DNA of 64,000 nucleotides from Albimonas marina (GTDB lineage: Bacteria; Pseudomonadota; Alphaproteobacteria; Rhodobacterales; Rhodobacteraceae), in NCBI RefSeq assembly GCF_029223255.1, contig NZ_JARHUC010000006.1, positions 62,001 through 126,000 on the forward strand, read 5' to 3'. Positions within the stretch are counted from its first letter, which is position 1. Every line of letters starts with the position of its first letter. Shown here one piece after another: positions 17,742 through 26,571 of this stretch. The notes beneath the pieces were generated by a model. The model was not told where the DNA came from. It saw only the letters and a program-made list of their open reading frames with translations, and searched no databases. The position numbers and the translations under genes are program-made.

Positions 17742-18968
17742 ATGGACCCGGTGAAACGCCAGTACGAGAGCTACCCCTACCCCGAGCGCGATCCAGCCGA
17801 CGAGGCGCGCCGGCTGGTGGAGGGCTCGCCCTCGGACCCGATCGAGATCGACCACTTCCTGTTCAAGGGCCGCCGCGACTGGCGCCGGCCGTTCCGGGCG
17901 CTGGTGGCGGGCGGGGGCACGGGCGACGCGCTGGTGATGATGGCCCAGCGGCTGGCCGACGCCGGCTGCCCGGCCGAGATCACCTACCTCGACCTCTCCG
18001 AAGCCTCCCGCGACGTCGCGAAGGCGCGGATGGAGGCGCGGGGCCTGCGCGCGACCTACGAGGTGCGCAGCCTGCTCGACGCCCCCGCGATCGCCGCCGA
18101 GCGCGGGGCCTTCGACTACATCGACTGCTGCGGGGTGCTGCACCACCTCCCCGACCCCGATGCGGGCTTCGCCGCGCTGGCGGGGGCGCTGGCGCCCTCC
18201 GGCGGGCTGGGCCTGATGGTCTACGCCCCCTACGGCCGCGACGGGGTCTATCCCATGCAGGACGCCTTGCGCGCCCTGCTGGGGGAGGACGAACCCTCGA
18301 CCCAGGTGGCGCTGGCGCGCGAGGCGCTGGCCGCGGCCCCAGAAACCAACGGCTTTCGCCGCAACCCGTTCGTGACCGATCACGAGGCCTCGGACGCCGG
18401 CCTCTACGACCTGCTGCTGCATTCCCGCGACCGGCCCTATTCCGTGCCCGAGCTGCTGGGCGCGCTGGAGGGGGCGGGCCTCGGCCTCGTCTCCTTCCTC
18501 GAGCCGCTGCGCTACGATCCCGCCCCGCACCTGCCGCAGACGCCCGCCTTCGCCGAGCGGCTCAAGCGACTGTCCCCGCAGGAGAAATGGGCCCTGGCCG
18601 AGCGCCTGTCGGGCAACATGCGCATGCATGTCGCCTATGCCGTGAAGGCGGGGCGCGAGGGCGAGGCGATGGCCGGCCTCTCGGCCGAGGCGGTTCCCCG
18701 CTGGGGCGGCCCCGACCCCCGCGCGCTGGCGAAGAAGGTCCATGAGGAAGGCGGCTTCGCCATCGCCATGGCGGGCCTGCGCCACTGGGTCCCGATCCCG
18801 AAATCCGCCGCCCCCTTCCTGCCCGCGATGGCCGCCGAGCGCAGCTTCGGCGAGATCGCCAGGGCTGCGCGGATGGACTGGTTCGCCTTCGCCTCCACCT
18901 TCGGCCCCGCCTACCGGGCGCTGGTCGGGGTGAACCTGCTGCATTGCTCGAAAGGTCTTGCGCGATGA
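17742..18968 (+). CDS. Class I SAM-dependent methyltransferase
   Basis: The 408-residue protein begins MDPVKRQYESYPYPERDP, followed by motif I in ALVAGGGTGDALVMMA near residue 60, motif II ITYLDLSEASRDVAK and a post-motif segment DYIDCCGVLHHLPDP. This is a Rossmann-type S-adenosylmethionine methyltransferase. The C-terminal 200 residues (AERLKRLSPQEKWALAE, FASTFGPAYRALVGVN) form an extra domain of unknown role. The acceptor is unknown. The stop overlaps the next ATG (ATGA), so it is probably expressed together with the N-demethylase-like protein. Whether methylation and demethylation are linked is only a suggestion from that pairing. Confidence 0.88.
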   Translation: MDPVKRQYESYPYPERDPADEARRLVEGSPSDPIEIDHFLFKGRRDWRRPFRALVAGGGTGDALVMMAQRLADAGCPAEITYLDLSEASRDVAKARMEARGLRATYEVRSLLDAPAIAAERGAFDYIDCCGVLHHLPDPDAGFAALAGALAPSGGLGLMVYAPYGRDGVYPMQDALRALLGEDEPSTQVALAREALAAAPETNGFRRNPFVTDHEASDAGLYDLLLHSRDRPYSVPELLGALEGAGLGLVSFLEPLRYDPAPHLPQTPAFAERLKRLSPQEKWALAERLSGNMRMHVAYAVKAGREGEAMAGLSAEAVPRWGGPDPRALAKKVHEEGGFAIAMAGLRHWVPIPKSAAPFLPAMAAERSFGEIARAARMDWFAFASTFGPAYRALVGVNLLHCSKGLAR

Positions 18969-19915
18969 CCGAGGCGCCTTCCGCCGCCGCCGCTCCCGGC
19001 CATGCCGCGCCCGCGGTCCCCGGCGTCCTGCCGCCCTGGGCGCTGCCCTATGCGCCGGTGGCCCCCTTCGCCAACGCCCGGGTGGCGGTGGCGCCCGGGA
19101 TCCAGCCGCTCGACCCCGCCGAGTGGTTCCTGATCGCCGAGGACTTCGCCGGCCAGATGGCCGAGCGCGATCGCCTGATCGCCGACCATGCCGCCTGGGC
19201 CTACGGCACGACGCCCGAGGGCGAGGAGGCCGCCGCCGAGCTGCTGGAGACGATCGCCGAGCATGTCGTCGCCCGCCACGGCTTCACCCCCGACGGACCG
19301 CGCGCGCTGATCCGCCCGGACGGGGTGCGCGTGGCGCTCGACGACCTGCCGCCCATCGCCGCCGCCGGCCGGCTGGTGCAGGACGACCTCCTGCTGATGG
19401 CCAGGCCCGAGGGCGCCGAGGAGCACGTGCTCGTCGCCGGGGTCCTGTGCTTCCCCGCCCACTGGACCCTGTCCGAGAAGCTGGGCCGCCCGCTGCTGCG
19501 CATCCACATGCCGGTGCCGGAGTATCCCGGCGACCTCGCCCGCCGGGTGCAGCGCTTCTTCGACGGGGTGCAGCCGGGGCGGCCGATCTGGCGGGCCAAC
19601 TGGCACTTCGCAGCCCACCCCGAGATCGTGACCCCGATGCCCGAGGCGCAGAAGACCGCCATGTACCGCGAGCGGCTGGCCCTGGGCGAGGACGCCTGGC
19701 TGCGGGTCGAGCGGCAGACGGTCCTGCGCCTGCCGCGCACCCGCGCGGCGCTTTTCGGCGTGCGCACCCTGATCACCCCCGCCGACGGGCTGAGCCCCGC
19801 GCAATGGCGCGCGCTCGACGCCGTGGTCTCCGAACTGCCGGCCGAGCAGGGCGCCCGCAAGCTCGGCCCCGCGCTGCGCGCCCGCGCCGCGCGGGAGGCC
19901 GCGAAGGCCGACTGA
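18965..19915 (+). CDS. Heme-dependent oxidative N-demethylase family protein (DUF3445)
   Basis: The ATG overlaps the previous stop by four bases, giving 316 residues. Family-like stretches are GIQPLDPAEWFLIAEDF, VLCFPAHWTLSEKLGRPLLRIHMPVPEY and RANWHFAAHPEI. Members are known or proposed as heme-binding oxidative N-demethylases acting on small methylated amines. The specific substrate is not visible here. The RVERQTVLRLPRTRAALFGVRT block is well conserved in this family. It is convergent with the subtilase gene, with two palindromic GC repeats between them. Confidence 0.85.
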   Translation: MTEAPSAAAAPGHAAPAVPGVLPPWALPYAPVAPFANARVAVAPGIQPLDPAEWFLIAEDFAGQMAERDRLIADHAAWAYGTTPEGEEAAAELLETIAEHVVARHGFTPDGPRALIRPDGVRVALDDLPPIAAAGRLVQDDLLLMARPEGAEEHVLVAGVLCFPAHWTLSEKLGRPLLRIHMPVPEYPGDLARRVQRFFDGVQPGRPIWRANWHFAAHPEIVTPMPEAQKTAMYRERLALGEDAWLRVERQTVLRLPRTRAALFGVRTLITPADGLSPAQWRALDAVVSELPAEQGARKLGPALRARAAREAAKAD

Positions 19916-19945
19916 GCCGGCGCCTCCGATCTCCAAGGCGCCGCG

Positions 19946-20015
19946 CCCCGGGCCTGACCCGGGGTCCCGCCCTGCGCCCGCCGCCCGGGCGCCGTGCCCC
20001 GGGCTTGACCCGGGG
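19946..20015. repeat. Pair of CCCCGGGC(C/T)TGACCCGGGG palindromes
   Basis: Two near-identical units (19946-19964 and 19997-20015) each form a seven-pair stem with a short loop containing TGA. They lie between two convergent genes, consistent with terminator or REP-like use. This type of palindrome is frequent in intergenic DNA of GC-rich alphaproteobacteria. Confidence 0.7.
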
Positions 20016-20056
20016 CCTCCCGCGCTCCGCGACGCGCGGGGCGCCCCGGCCGCCGT

Positions 20057-21274
20057 TCAGGCCGCGGGGGGGCGCTTGTGCAACGGCCAGTCCGCCTTCG
20101 GCTCCATCGCCAGCAGCGCGGGAATGTCGAGCGTGGGGATCGGCGACCAGCCCGCGCCGGGCGGCGGGCGCATGTCGGCCTGCATCGTCTTCGCGCTGGC
20201 GTGCAGGGCGTGGCGGAAGGCTTCGACGATCCTCCACCGCTCCCCCGGCGCGCCCCACATCGCCTCCAGCCTTCCATTGTGGAAGTTGCGCCACAGCGCG
20301 GCCGCCCCCGCCACCTGCGGGGTGGCGTAGGAGGTGCCGGAGGGTTCGCCCGCGTCCCCGTCCTCGGCCCATTCCGGGGCGGGGGGGACGGCCGCGAAGT
20401 CGAAGCCCGCGCGGTTGATCCGCATCGCCTGCGCGTGGACGTCCACCCGGTCGCTCCCGTGGCGATAGCCGCCCGGCGGGTAGTGGCGGCACTGGCCCCC
20501 GGTTCCCTGCGCGTCGTAGCCCGAGACGGCGACGGTCCGCTCCCAGAACGCGGGATAGATCACCGAGTCGATCACCTGCCCCGCCGCGCAGCACAGGATC
20601 ACGCCGGCCTCGTAGCAGCGGTTCACCGCCGCCGCGACGTTGTCGGCAATGCCGACCTCGCCCCCCAGCGCCGCGACCAGCGGGCCGTAGGCGGGGCCCA
20701 GCCAGCCGGGATTGCCCATCGACATCGTCACCACGCCGGGGACCTGCGGCTGGCCCAGCAGGTGGTCCAGCGCCCAGCCCAGCCGCGCGGTCGCCTGCCG
20801 GGTCGACACCGGCCCCACCCCCATCGGGCTGTAGAAAAGCGGCCCGTTCGAGATCCGGTAGGGGATCACCCGCACGCCCGGAACCACCCCGACCAGCCGT
20901 CCCGGCACGTTCCCGCAGAGCGCCGAGAGGGTCTTCACCCCGTGGTCCGGCCACTCGATCAGCCCGTCGCCCAGCCCGCCCGAGCGGGTCATGTCCGCGA
21001 TGGGCCGGCAGTCGGTCCCCGGCGGCGGGGCGCCGGGCGTGTCGCAGGCGCCGTCCAGGAAGTTCCGGCCGCGGTCCAGCAGCAGCCAGGCGGGCGGCGG
21101 CCCGCCGGGCGCCCAGCCGATGCCGGGATGCGGCGCGACCCCGCTGTCGACATGCGCCACGATCGCATGGCCGGGCGGGCCCGAGCCGTCATCCGCCTGC
21201 GCGTCGACCAGCAGCTGCAGCGCCGAGGCGTAGCCGCCCCGGTCCGGTTCCGGCAATCGCTTGATGAAATCCAT
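20057..21274 (-). CDS. S8 family (subtilisin-like) peptidase
   Basis: Serine peptidase of 405 residues from the ATG with GGGAGGA upstream. The triad is readable as Asp43 in AHVDSGVAPHP, His111 in WPDHGVKTLSAL and Ser315 in SGTSYATPQVAGA. The usual oxyanion Asn appears replaced, since the segment reads CCAAGQVID with Gln233. The His motif lacks the common HGTHVAG form. There is no signal peptide or prodomain, so it is either cytoplasmic or exported by another route. The N-terminus MDFIKRLPEP is unusual. The alternative upstream start (21337) has no ribosome binding site. Function unknown. Confidence 0.88.
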   Translation of the reverse strand: MDFIKRLPEPDRGGYASALQLLVDAQADDGSGPPGHAIVAHVDSGVAPHPGIGWAPGGPPPAWLLLDRGRNFLDGACDTPGAPPPGTDCRPIADMTRSGGLGDGLIEWPDHGVKTLSALCGNVPGRLVGVVPGVRVIPYRISNGPLFYSPMGVGPVSTRQATARLGWALDHLLGQPQVPGVVTMSMGNPGWLGPAYGPLVAALGGEVGIADNVAAAVNRCYEAGVILCCAAGQVIDSVIYPAFWERTVAVSGYDAQGTGGQCRHYPPGGYRHGSDRVDVHAQAMRINRAGFDFAAVPPAPEWAEDGDAGEPSGTSYATPQVAGAAALWRNFHNGRLEAMWGAPGERWRIVEAFRHALHASAKTMQADMRPPPGAGWSPIPTLDIPALLAMEPKADWPLHKRPPAA

Positions 21275-21397
21275 CGGCCGTCCTCCCTCGGCGAGCGTCC
21301 CCGGGCGGTCCTGCCCGGGGATCTTCCCCAGCGGCATCCTGCCCGGCCCGACCGCGCCCCGAGATGAACGGCGCCCGAGGGAGGCGCCCGCCGACGG

Positions 21398-21425
21398 AAA
21401 AGGGCGGCGCCTTTCGGCGCCGCCC
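21398..21425 (-). terminator. Intrinsic terminator of glnA
   Basis: A ten-pair perfect stem GGGCGGCGCC / GGCGCCGCCC with a GAAA loop is followed on the minus strand by TTTT, about 30 bases after the glnA stop. Confidence 0.85.
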
Positions 21426-21455
21426 CCGGTGTTCCCTCGGTCCGATCTTCAGCGA

Positions 21456-22865
21456 TCAGAGGTTGTAGTACATCTTGTACTCGATGGGGTGCGGGCAGTG
21501 CTCGAAGGCGTAGACCTCCTCCCACTTCAGCTCCGCGTAGCCCTCGATCTGGTCGCGGGTGAACACGTCGCCCGCGGTCAGGAACTCGTAGTCGTCCTCG
21601 AGCGAGTTCAGCGCCTCGCGCAGCGAGCCGCACACGGTCGGGATGCCGGCCAGCTCCTCGGGGGGCAGGTCGTACAGGTCCTTGTCCGCGGCCTCGCCCG
21701 GATCGATCTTGTTCTTGATGCCGTCCAGGCCGGCCATCAGGAGCGCCGAGAACGCGAGGTAGGGGTTCGCGGAGGGATCGGGGAAGCGGGTCTCGACGCG
21801 CTTGGCCTTGGGCGACTCGGTCCACGGAATGCGGATCGAGGCGGAGCGGTTGCGGGCCGAGTAGGCCAGCAGCACGGGGGCCTCGAAGCCCGGGATCAGG
21901 CGCTTGTAGGAGTTGGTCGACGGGTTGGTGAAGGCGTTGAGCGCCTTCGCGTGCTTCAGCACGCCGCCGATGTACCACAGCGCCTCGTCGGAGAGGTCGG
22001 CGTACTTGTCGCCCGCGAACAGCGGCTTGCCGTCCTTCCAGATCGACTGGTTGACGTGCATGCCGGTGCCGTTGTCGCCCGCGATGGGCTTGGGCATGAA
22101 GGTGGCCGACTTGCCGTAGGCGTTGGCGACCTGCTGGATGATGTACTTGTACTTCAGGATCGCGTCGGCCTGCTCGGTCAGCGAGCCGAACACCAGGCCC
22201 AGCTCATGCTGGCACGAGGCGACCTCGTGGTGATGCTTGTCGACCTTCATGCCGATGCGGGCCATCGTCGAGAGCATCTCGGCGCGGATGTCCTGCATGT
22301 GGTCCACCGGCGGCAGCGGGAAGTAGCCGCCCTTGACCAGCGGGCGCATGCCCATGTTGCCCATCTCGAAGTCGGCGTCCGAGTTCCAGGCGCCGTCCAC
22401 GGCGTCGACCTCGTAGGACACCTTGTTCATCTCGACCGCGTACTTGACGTTGTCGAAGAGGAAGAACTCGGCCTCGGGGCCCCAGTAGGAGGCGTCGCCG
22501 ATGCCCGACGCCTTCAGGTAGGCCTCGGCCTTCTTCGCCGTCGCGCGCGGGTCGCGCTCATAGTACTCGTTGGTGTCCGGCTCGAGCACATCGCAGTGGA
22601 TGCACATCGTCTTCTCGGCGAAGAACGGATCCATGTAGGTCGAGGTGCAGTCGGGCAGCAGCTTCATGTCCGACTTGTCGATCGACTTCCAGCCGGCCAC
22701 CGACGAGCCGTCGAACATGAAGCCTTCCGTCAGGAAGTCCTCGTCGATTTCGGACTCGATGACGGTGACGTGCTGCAGCTTGCCCTTGGGGTCGACGAAG
22801 CGCAGGTCGAGGTATTCGACCTCCTCGTCCTTCATTTTCTTCACGACGGAAGCGGCGTCGGTCAT
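21456..22865 (-). CDS. glnA: Glutamine synthetase, type I
   Basis: Makes glutamine from glutamate, ammonia and ATP, the main ammonium-assimilating reaction. The 469 residues are the normal GSI length. Hallmarks are FMFDGSSVAGW (49-59), EAEFFLF, the ATP loop KPIAGDNGTGMH (259-270), ARNRSASIRIP and the adenylylation site Tyr398 in KDLYDLPPEE, so GlnE-type control is expected. It follows glnB on the same strand after 139 bases that contain a hairpin, the standard glnBA arrangement. It has a strong terminator downstream. Confidence 0.98.
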   Translation of the reverse strand: MTDAASVVKKMKDEEVEYLDLRFVDPKGKLQHVTVIESEIDEDFLTEGFMFDGSSVAGWKSIDKSDMKLLPDCTSTYMDPFFAEKTMCIHCDVLEPDTNEYYERDPRATAKKAEAYLKASGIGDASYWGPEAEFFLFDNVKYAVEMNKVSYEVDAVDGAWNSDADFEMGNMGMRPLVKGGYFPLPPVDHMQDIRAEMLSTMARIGMKVDKHHHEVASCQHELGLVFGSLTEQADAILKYKYIIQQVANAYGKSATFMPKPIAGDNGTGMHVNQSIWKDGKPLFAGDKYADLSDEALWYIGGVLKHAKALNAFTNPSTNSYKRLIPGFEAPVLLAYSARNRSASIRIPWTESPKAKRVETRFPDPSANPYLAFSALLMAGLDGIKNKIDPGEAADKDLYDLPPEELAGIPTVCGSLREALNSLEDDYEFLTAGDVFTRDQIEGYAELKWEEVYAFEHCPHPIEYKMYYNL

Positions 22866-22961
22866 GCTGGATCCTCTCCTTGGTGTCGCATGGGGCCCCG
22901 TTCAGGCCCGGGTCCCACCTTGGGGACCCTTGTATACGGGCCGGGGGCGTTCGGCTTGCGG

Positions 22962-22979
22962 CGCCCGCTGCGGCGGGCG
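22962..22979 (-). terminator. Hairpin in the glnB-glnA gap
   Basis: CGCCCGC-tgcg-GCGGGCG forms a perfect seven-pair stem between glnB and glnA. It may cause partial termination or protect transcript ends, giving different glnB and glnA levels. No T-run is present. Confidence 0.4.
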
Positions 22980-23004
22980 GCCGCGGATGGGCGGCCCGCA
23001 GGGG

Positions 23005-23412
<408 letters not shown>

Positions 23413-23521
23413 TCATGCAGGCCGCATGCCAAGCGCATCGGCCGGTGGGATGCAATGGGCGCCGGGGCGCGGGAACCGTCGCCGGACGGGAATCGACGCG
23501 AGGCGCCCGTTGCGAAGGCAG

Positions 23522-23542
23522 TTTGCCCAAACCTTGGGCAAA
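23522..23542. promoter_or_regulatory. Perfect 9+9 inverted repeat upstream of the NAD(P)HX repair gene
   Basis: TTTGCCCAA, three bases, then TTGGGCAAA. It is perfect, relatively AT-rich, and ends just before the first possible ATG (23544) of the plus-strand gene and 180 bases upstream of glnB. It could be an operator or a translational hairpin. No regulator is recognised. Confidence 0.55.
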
Positions 23543-23564
23543 GATGAAGGGAAAGCGAGTCGCC

Positions 23565-25376
23565 ATGGATCCCGAGCTGCGGACCTCCGCCCAGATGCGC
23601 GCCCTCGAGGCCGCCGCGATGGCCGAGGGCTACCCCGGCCGCGAGATGATGGAGCGGGCGGGCGCCGAGACCGTCGCGGCGATCTTCGAGAGCTTCCCCG
23701 ACCTCGCCGACCTGCCGGGCGAGGCCGTGATCCTGTGCGGCCCCGGCGGCAACGGCGGCGACGGCTACGTGATCGCCCGCCGCCTGGTCGAGCGGGGCTG
23801 GCGGGCGCGGGTCCTGGCCCTGGGCCGGCCGGCGGAGGGCGGGGACGCCCAGGCGATGGAGGCGCGCTGGCGGGCCATGGGCGGCGTCGTCGCCCCGCTC
23901 GACGACGCCGCGGCGCGCGCCTTCGCCGCCGGCGAGGGCGGCGAGCCGGCTCTGGTCGTGGACGCGCTCTTCGGCATCGGCCTCTCGCGTCCGCCGGAGG
24001 GCCCGGTCGAGGCGCTGCTCGCCGATGCCGCCTGCTACGGGCGGGGCGAGCGGGGGGAGCGCTGGGTGGCGGTCGACGTGCCCTCGGGCCTCTGCGCGGA
24101 CTCGGGCCGGGCGCTGGGCGCCGCGGTCGAGGCGGACCTGACCGTGACCTTCCACGCGGCCAAGCTCGGCCACCACCTCGCCGACGGGCCGGCGCTGTGC
24201 GGGCGGCTCGCGGTGCGCGATATCGGGTTGGGCCCGTGGCTGCCCTCGTGGCTCCCCTCCTGGCCCTTCGCCGTCTCGCCCCCCGCCGCGCGCCCGGCCC
24301 CGCGCGTGCCGGACGACGCGGCCGCGCGCGGCGTGGGCTGGACCCTCCAGGCCGACGGAACCCTGGCGCCGCGCCAGCCGGAGACCGCCACCGAGGCGGA
24401 GCGCGCGGCCGCCGCCGAGGCCGCCGCCCGCTTCGCCGCCCGCACCTCGGCCGCCTCGCCCGCGCAGGCGCCCTCCGCCCCCCCGCCCCAGACGCCGCCG
24501 GCGCGGCTGGTCTCGGCCCCGACGGCGGAGCTTCTCGCCAAGCGGGCGGGGGATCACAAGTACGGCCACGGCCACGTCCTGGTGCTCTCGGGCGGGGTCG
24601 GGCGCGGCGGCGCCGCGCGGATGGCGGCGCGCGCGGCGCTGCGGGCGGGGGCGGGGCTCGTCACCCTCGGCTGCCCGCCCGCCGCGCTGATCGAAAACGC
24701 CGCCCGCCTCGACGCGGTGATGCTGCGCCCGGTGAAGGACGCCGACGCGCTGTCGGAGATGCTGGAGGATCGCCGGCTGAACGCCCTGGTCCTCGGCCCC
24801 GGCCTGGGCGCGCCCGAGCGCGCGCGCCTCTTGGTCGAGGCGGCGCTGGCCGCCGGGCGGTCCACGGTGCTGGACGCGGACGCCCTGACCGCCTTCGCCG
24901 AGGCGCCCGAGACGTTGTTCGAGCGTCTGCACCGCGGCGCCCTGCTGACGCCCCACATGGGCGAGTTCGCGCGCCTCTTCCCCGACCTCGCCGAGCGGCT
25001 GGCCGAGCCGCCGACCCGCGGCCCCGCCCTCTCGCGTCTCGACGTGGTGCGGGAGGCGGCGGCGCGGGCCGGGGCGGGGGTGCTGCTGAAGGGGGCGGAC
25101 ACGGTGATCGCGGGACCCGACGGCCGGGCCTGGATCCACTCCGCCGCCTACGGGCGCGAGGCGCCCTGGCTCGCCACCGCGGGGGCGGGGGACGTGCTGG
25201 CGGGGATCGCGGCGGGGCTGATGGCGCGCGGGTTCACCCCGGCCGAGGCCGCCAAGACCGCCGCCTGGCTGCATGTCGAGGCCGCGCGCCGCTTCGGCCC
25301 CGGCCTGATCGCCGAGGACCTCGCGGAGCAGCTTCCGGGGGTGTTGAGGGATCTGCTCGCCCCCGGCGCCCGATAG
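23565..25376 (+). CDS. nnrD: Bifunctional NAD(P)H-hydrate epimerase / ADP-dependent dehydratase
   Basis: Repairs hydrated NAD(P)H. The N-terminal YjeF_N domain (about residues 1-220) epimerises NADHX, with GPGGNGGDGYVIARRL and VDALFGIGLSRP. The C-terminal dehydratase domain (about 325-603) shows KYGHGHVLVLSGG, LVLGPGLG, LDADALTAF, LLTPHMGEFARLF and the nucleotide site ATAGAGDVLAGI. A linker of roughly 100 residues rich in Ala/Pro/Glu joins the domains, longer than in most homologues. The start is uncertain. ATG codons at 23544 and 23565 are both in frame, and I prefer MDPELRTSAQMRALE. The perfect inverted repeat at 23522 lies just upstream. Confidence 0.93.
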   Translation: MDPELRTSAQMRALEAAAMAEGYPGREMMERAGAETVAAIFESFPDLADLPGEAVILCGPGGNGGDGYVIARRLVERGWRARVLALGRPAEGGDAQAMEARWRAMGGVVAPLDDAAARAFAAGEGGEPALVVDALFGIGLSRPPEGPVEALLADAACYGRGERGERWVAVDVPSGLCADSGRALGAAVEADLTVTFHAAKLGHHLADGPALCGRLAVRDIGLGPWLPSWLPSWPFAVSPPAARPAPRVPDDAAARGVGWTLQADGTLAPRQPETATEAERAAAAEAAARFAARTSAASPAQAPSAPPPQTPPARLVSAPTAELLAKRAGDHKYGHGHVLVLSGGVGRGGAARMAARAALRAGAGLVTLGCPPAALIENAARLDAVMLRPVKDADALSEMLEDRRLNALVLGPGLGAPERARLLVEAALAAGRSTVLDADALTAFAEAPETLFERLHRGALLTPHMGEFARLFPDLAERLAEPPTRGPALSRLDVVREAAARAGAGVLLKGADTVIAGPDGRAWIHSAAYGREAPWLATAGAGDVLAGIAAGLMARGFTPAEAAKTAAWLHVEAARRFGPGLIAEDLAEQLPGVLRDLLAPGAR

Positions 25377-25425
25377 GGGCGGGGAGCGCAAGGCGCGGCG
25401 ACCGGCGGCCGCCGCGCGAAAGGGC

Positions 25426-25914
25426 TCAGAGCGCGGCGGAACGCGTCTCGAAATGCTCGCGCAGCAGGGCTGCGTTGCGGCGGTTGGCCTTGAAGGCGAA
25501 GTCCAGCAGGTCGCCCAGCAGCGGCACCGCGCCCACGATCGCGTCCAGCGCGACGTTGCCCGCCATGCGCAGCAGCAGCGGCATCGGCAGGCCGACCTTC
25601 CAGCCCGTGTAGACCACGTAGCCCGAGACCAGCAGCCCCGCGCCGTCGCCCACGCCGGGGATCAGCCCCAGCAGCCCGTCGAGGCCGAAGCGGAAGTCGG
25701 TCAGGGGCAGGCGGAAGCGGCTGTCCATCCACTTGGCGGCGAGCTCCGCGCGGCGCAGCACCTCCTCCTCCTCGGTGGTCAGGGCCGAGCCCGACAGGGG
25801 CTCCCCCGCCGCCGCCGAGGCGAAGCGGGCGCGCTCGGCGGCGCGCAGGTGGTCGCGGTCGCCGTCCGCCGCGGGATCGAGCGGCTTTCCGTCCAGAACG
25901 GTCTCGTGTCGCAT
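25426..25914 (-). CDS. DUF4112 small membrane protein
   Basis: The 162 residues start after GAGGAGA. The domain spans about 65-155, with WMDSRFRLPLTDFRFGLDG, LLGLIPGVGDGAGLLVSGY and DAIVGAVPLLGDLLDFAFKAN. The two GxIPGVGD / AVPLLGD glycine-proline turns are typical of DUF4112 proteins, which have two to three hydrophobic segments and no known function. It is on the same strand as, and 44 bases after, the YqaE/Pmp3 protein, suggesting a two-gene unit of small membrane proteins. Confidence 0.85.
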   Translation of the reverse strand: MRHETVLDGKPLDPAADGDRDHLRAAERARFASAAAGEPLSGSALTTEEEEVLRRAELAAKWMDSRFRLPLTDFRFGLDGLLGLIPGVGDGAGLLVSGYVVYTGWKVGLPMPLLLRMAGNVALDAIVGAVPLLGDLLDFAFKANRRNAALLREHFETRSAAL

Positions 25915-25958
25915 GGCTGTTCGTCTCCTCGCCCGGGCGGCGTCCGCCCGGATGGCCC

Positions 25959-26117
25959 TCAGCGCCGTGCGATGATCCACACGGCATGCACGATGCCGGG
26001 GATGTAGCCGCAAAGCGTCAGCAGGATGTTGACCCAGAACTGCAGACCGATGCCCACCTGGAGGAACACGCCCAGGGGCGGCAGCAGGATCGACAGGATG
26101 ATGCGGATCAGGTCCAT
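25959..26117 (-). CDS. YqaE/Pmp3 family membrane proteolipid
   Basis: A 52-residue protein with two transmembrane helices: MDLIRIILSILLPPLGVFLQ, then FWVNILLTLCGYIPGIVHAV and a charged end. This is the Pmp3/YqaE/stress-induced hydrophobic peptide family, linked in other organisms to membrane potential and salt stress. GGAGAG lies eight bases before the ATG. It heads the unit with the DUF4112 gene. Confidence 0.92.
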   Translation of the reverse strand: MDLIRIILSILLPPLGVFLQVGIGLQFWVNILLTLCGYIPGIVHAVWIIARR

Positions 26118-26443
26118 CGGTGTTTCTCTCCGGTTGCGGTCGGCGCCGCGCCCGCATTCCCGCAGGACGGCGCCGCAACCTGCCAGCTAGGTCGGAAGCC
26201 GGGGCCCGGCGAGCAATGAGGCGCAATGACCCCGGTTGCGGCGGCGCGATGGCGAAGCGGCGGCGCCCGCCGGGCGTGCGCCTCGGCCCCCGCCCGCGCC
26301 CGCCGCCCCCGCCGCCCGTCGCTCCCGGTCCGCCGCGCTCGGGCCGGACCGGTCGGAAACCCGCCGATCAGGACTCGCGCCCCGCGCGGAACCCTGATAG
26401 TCACCCCCCGAATCCGCGCCGGCCCCGGCCGGCGGCGGCCGCT
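26118..26443. other. Intergenic region ahead of tRNA-Leu
   Basis: About 325 bases of GC-rich DNA hold the divergent promoters of the YqaE-type gene and of the tRNA-Leu/tig unit. I found no gene or clear motif. Frames open here carry only Arg/Pro-rich low-complexity sequence. Confidence 0.5.
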
Positions 26444-26528
26444 GCGGGCGTGGTGGAACCGGTAGACACGCGAGATTTAGGTTCTCGTGCCGCAAGGCGT
26501 GGGGGTTCAAGTCCCTCCGCCCGCACCA
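26444..26528 (+). tRNA. tRNA-Leu (anticodon UAG)
   Basis: The acceptor stem GCGGGCG pairs with CGCCCGC, followed by A and an encoded CCA (26526-26528). The anticodon arm is CGAGA-TTTAGGT-TCTCG, giving UAG, which reads CUN leucine codons. A long class II variable arm (TGCCGCAAGGCGT) and the T-loop GTTCAAGTC are present. It lies 43 bases upstream of tig. Confidence 0.97.
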
Positions 26529-26571
26529 CGCCTCCGCGAGCGGCCGAGACGAAGCTGGAGCAGGACGTAAA

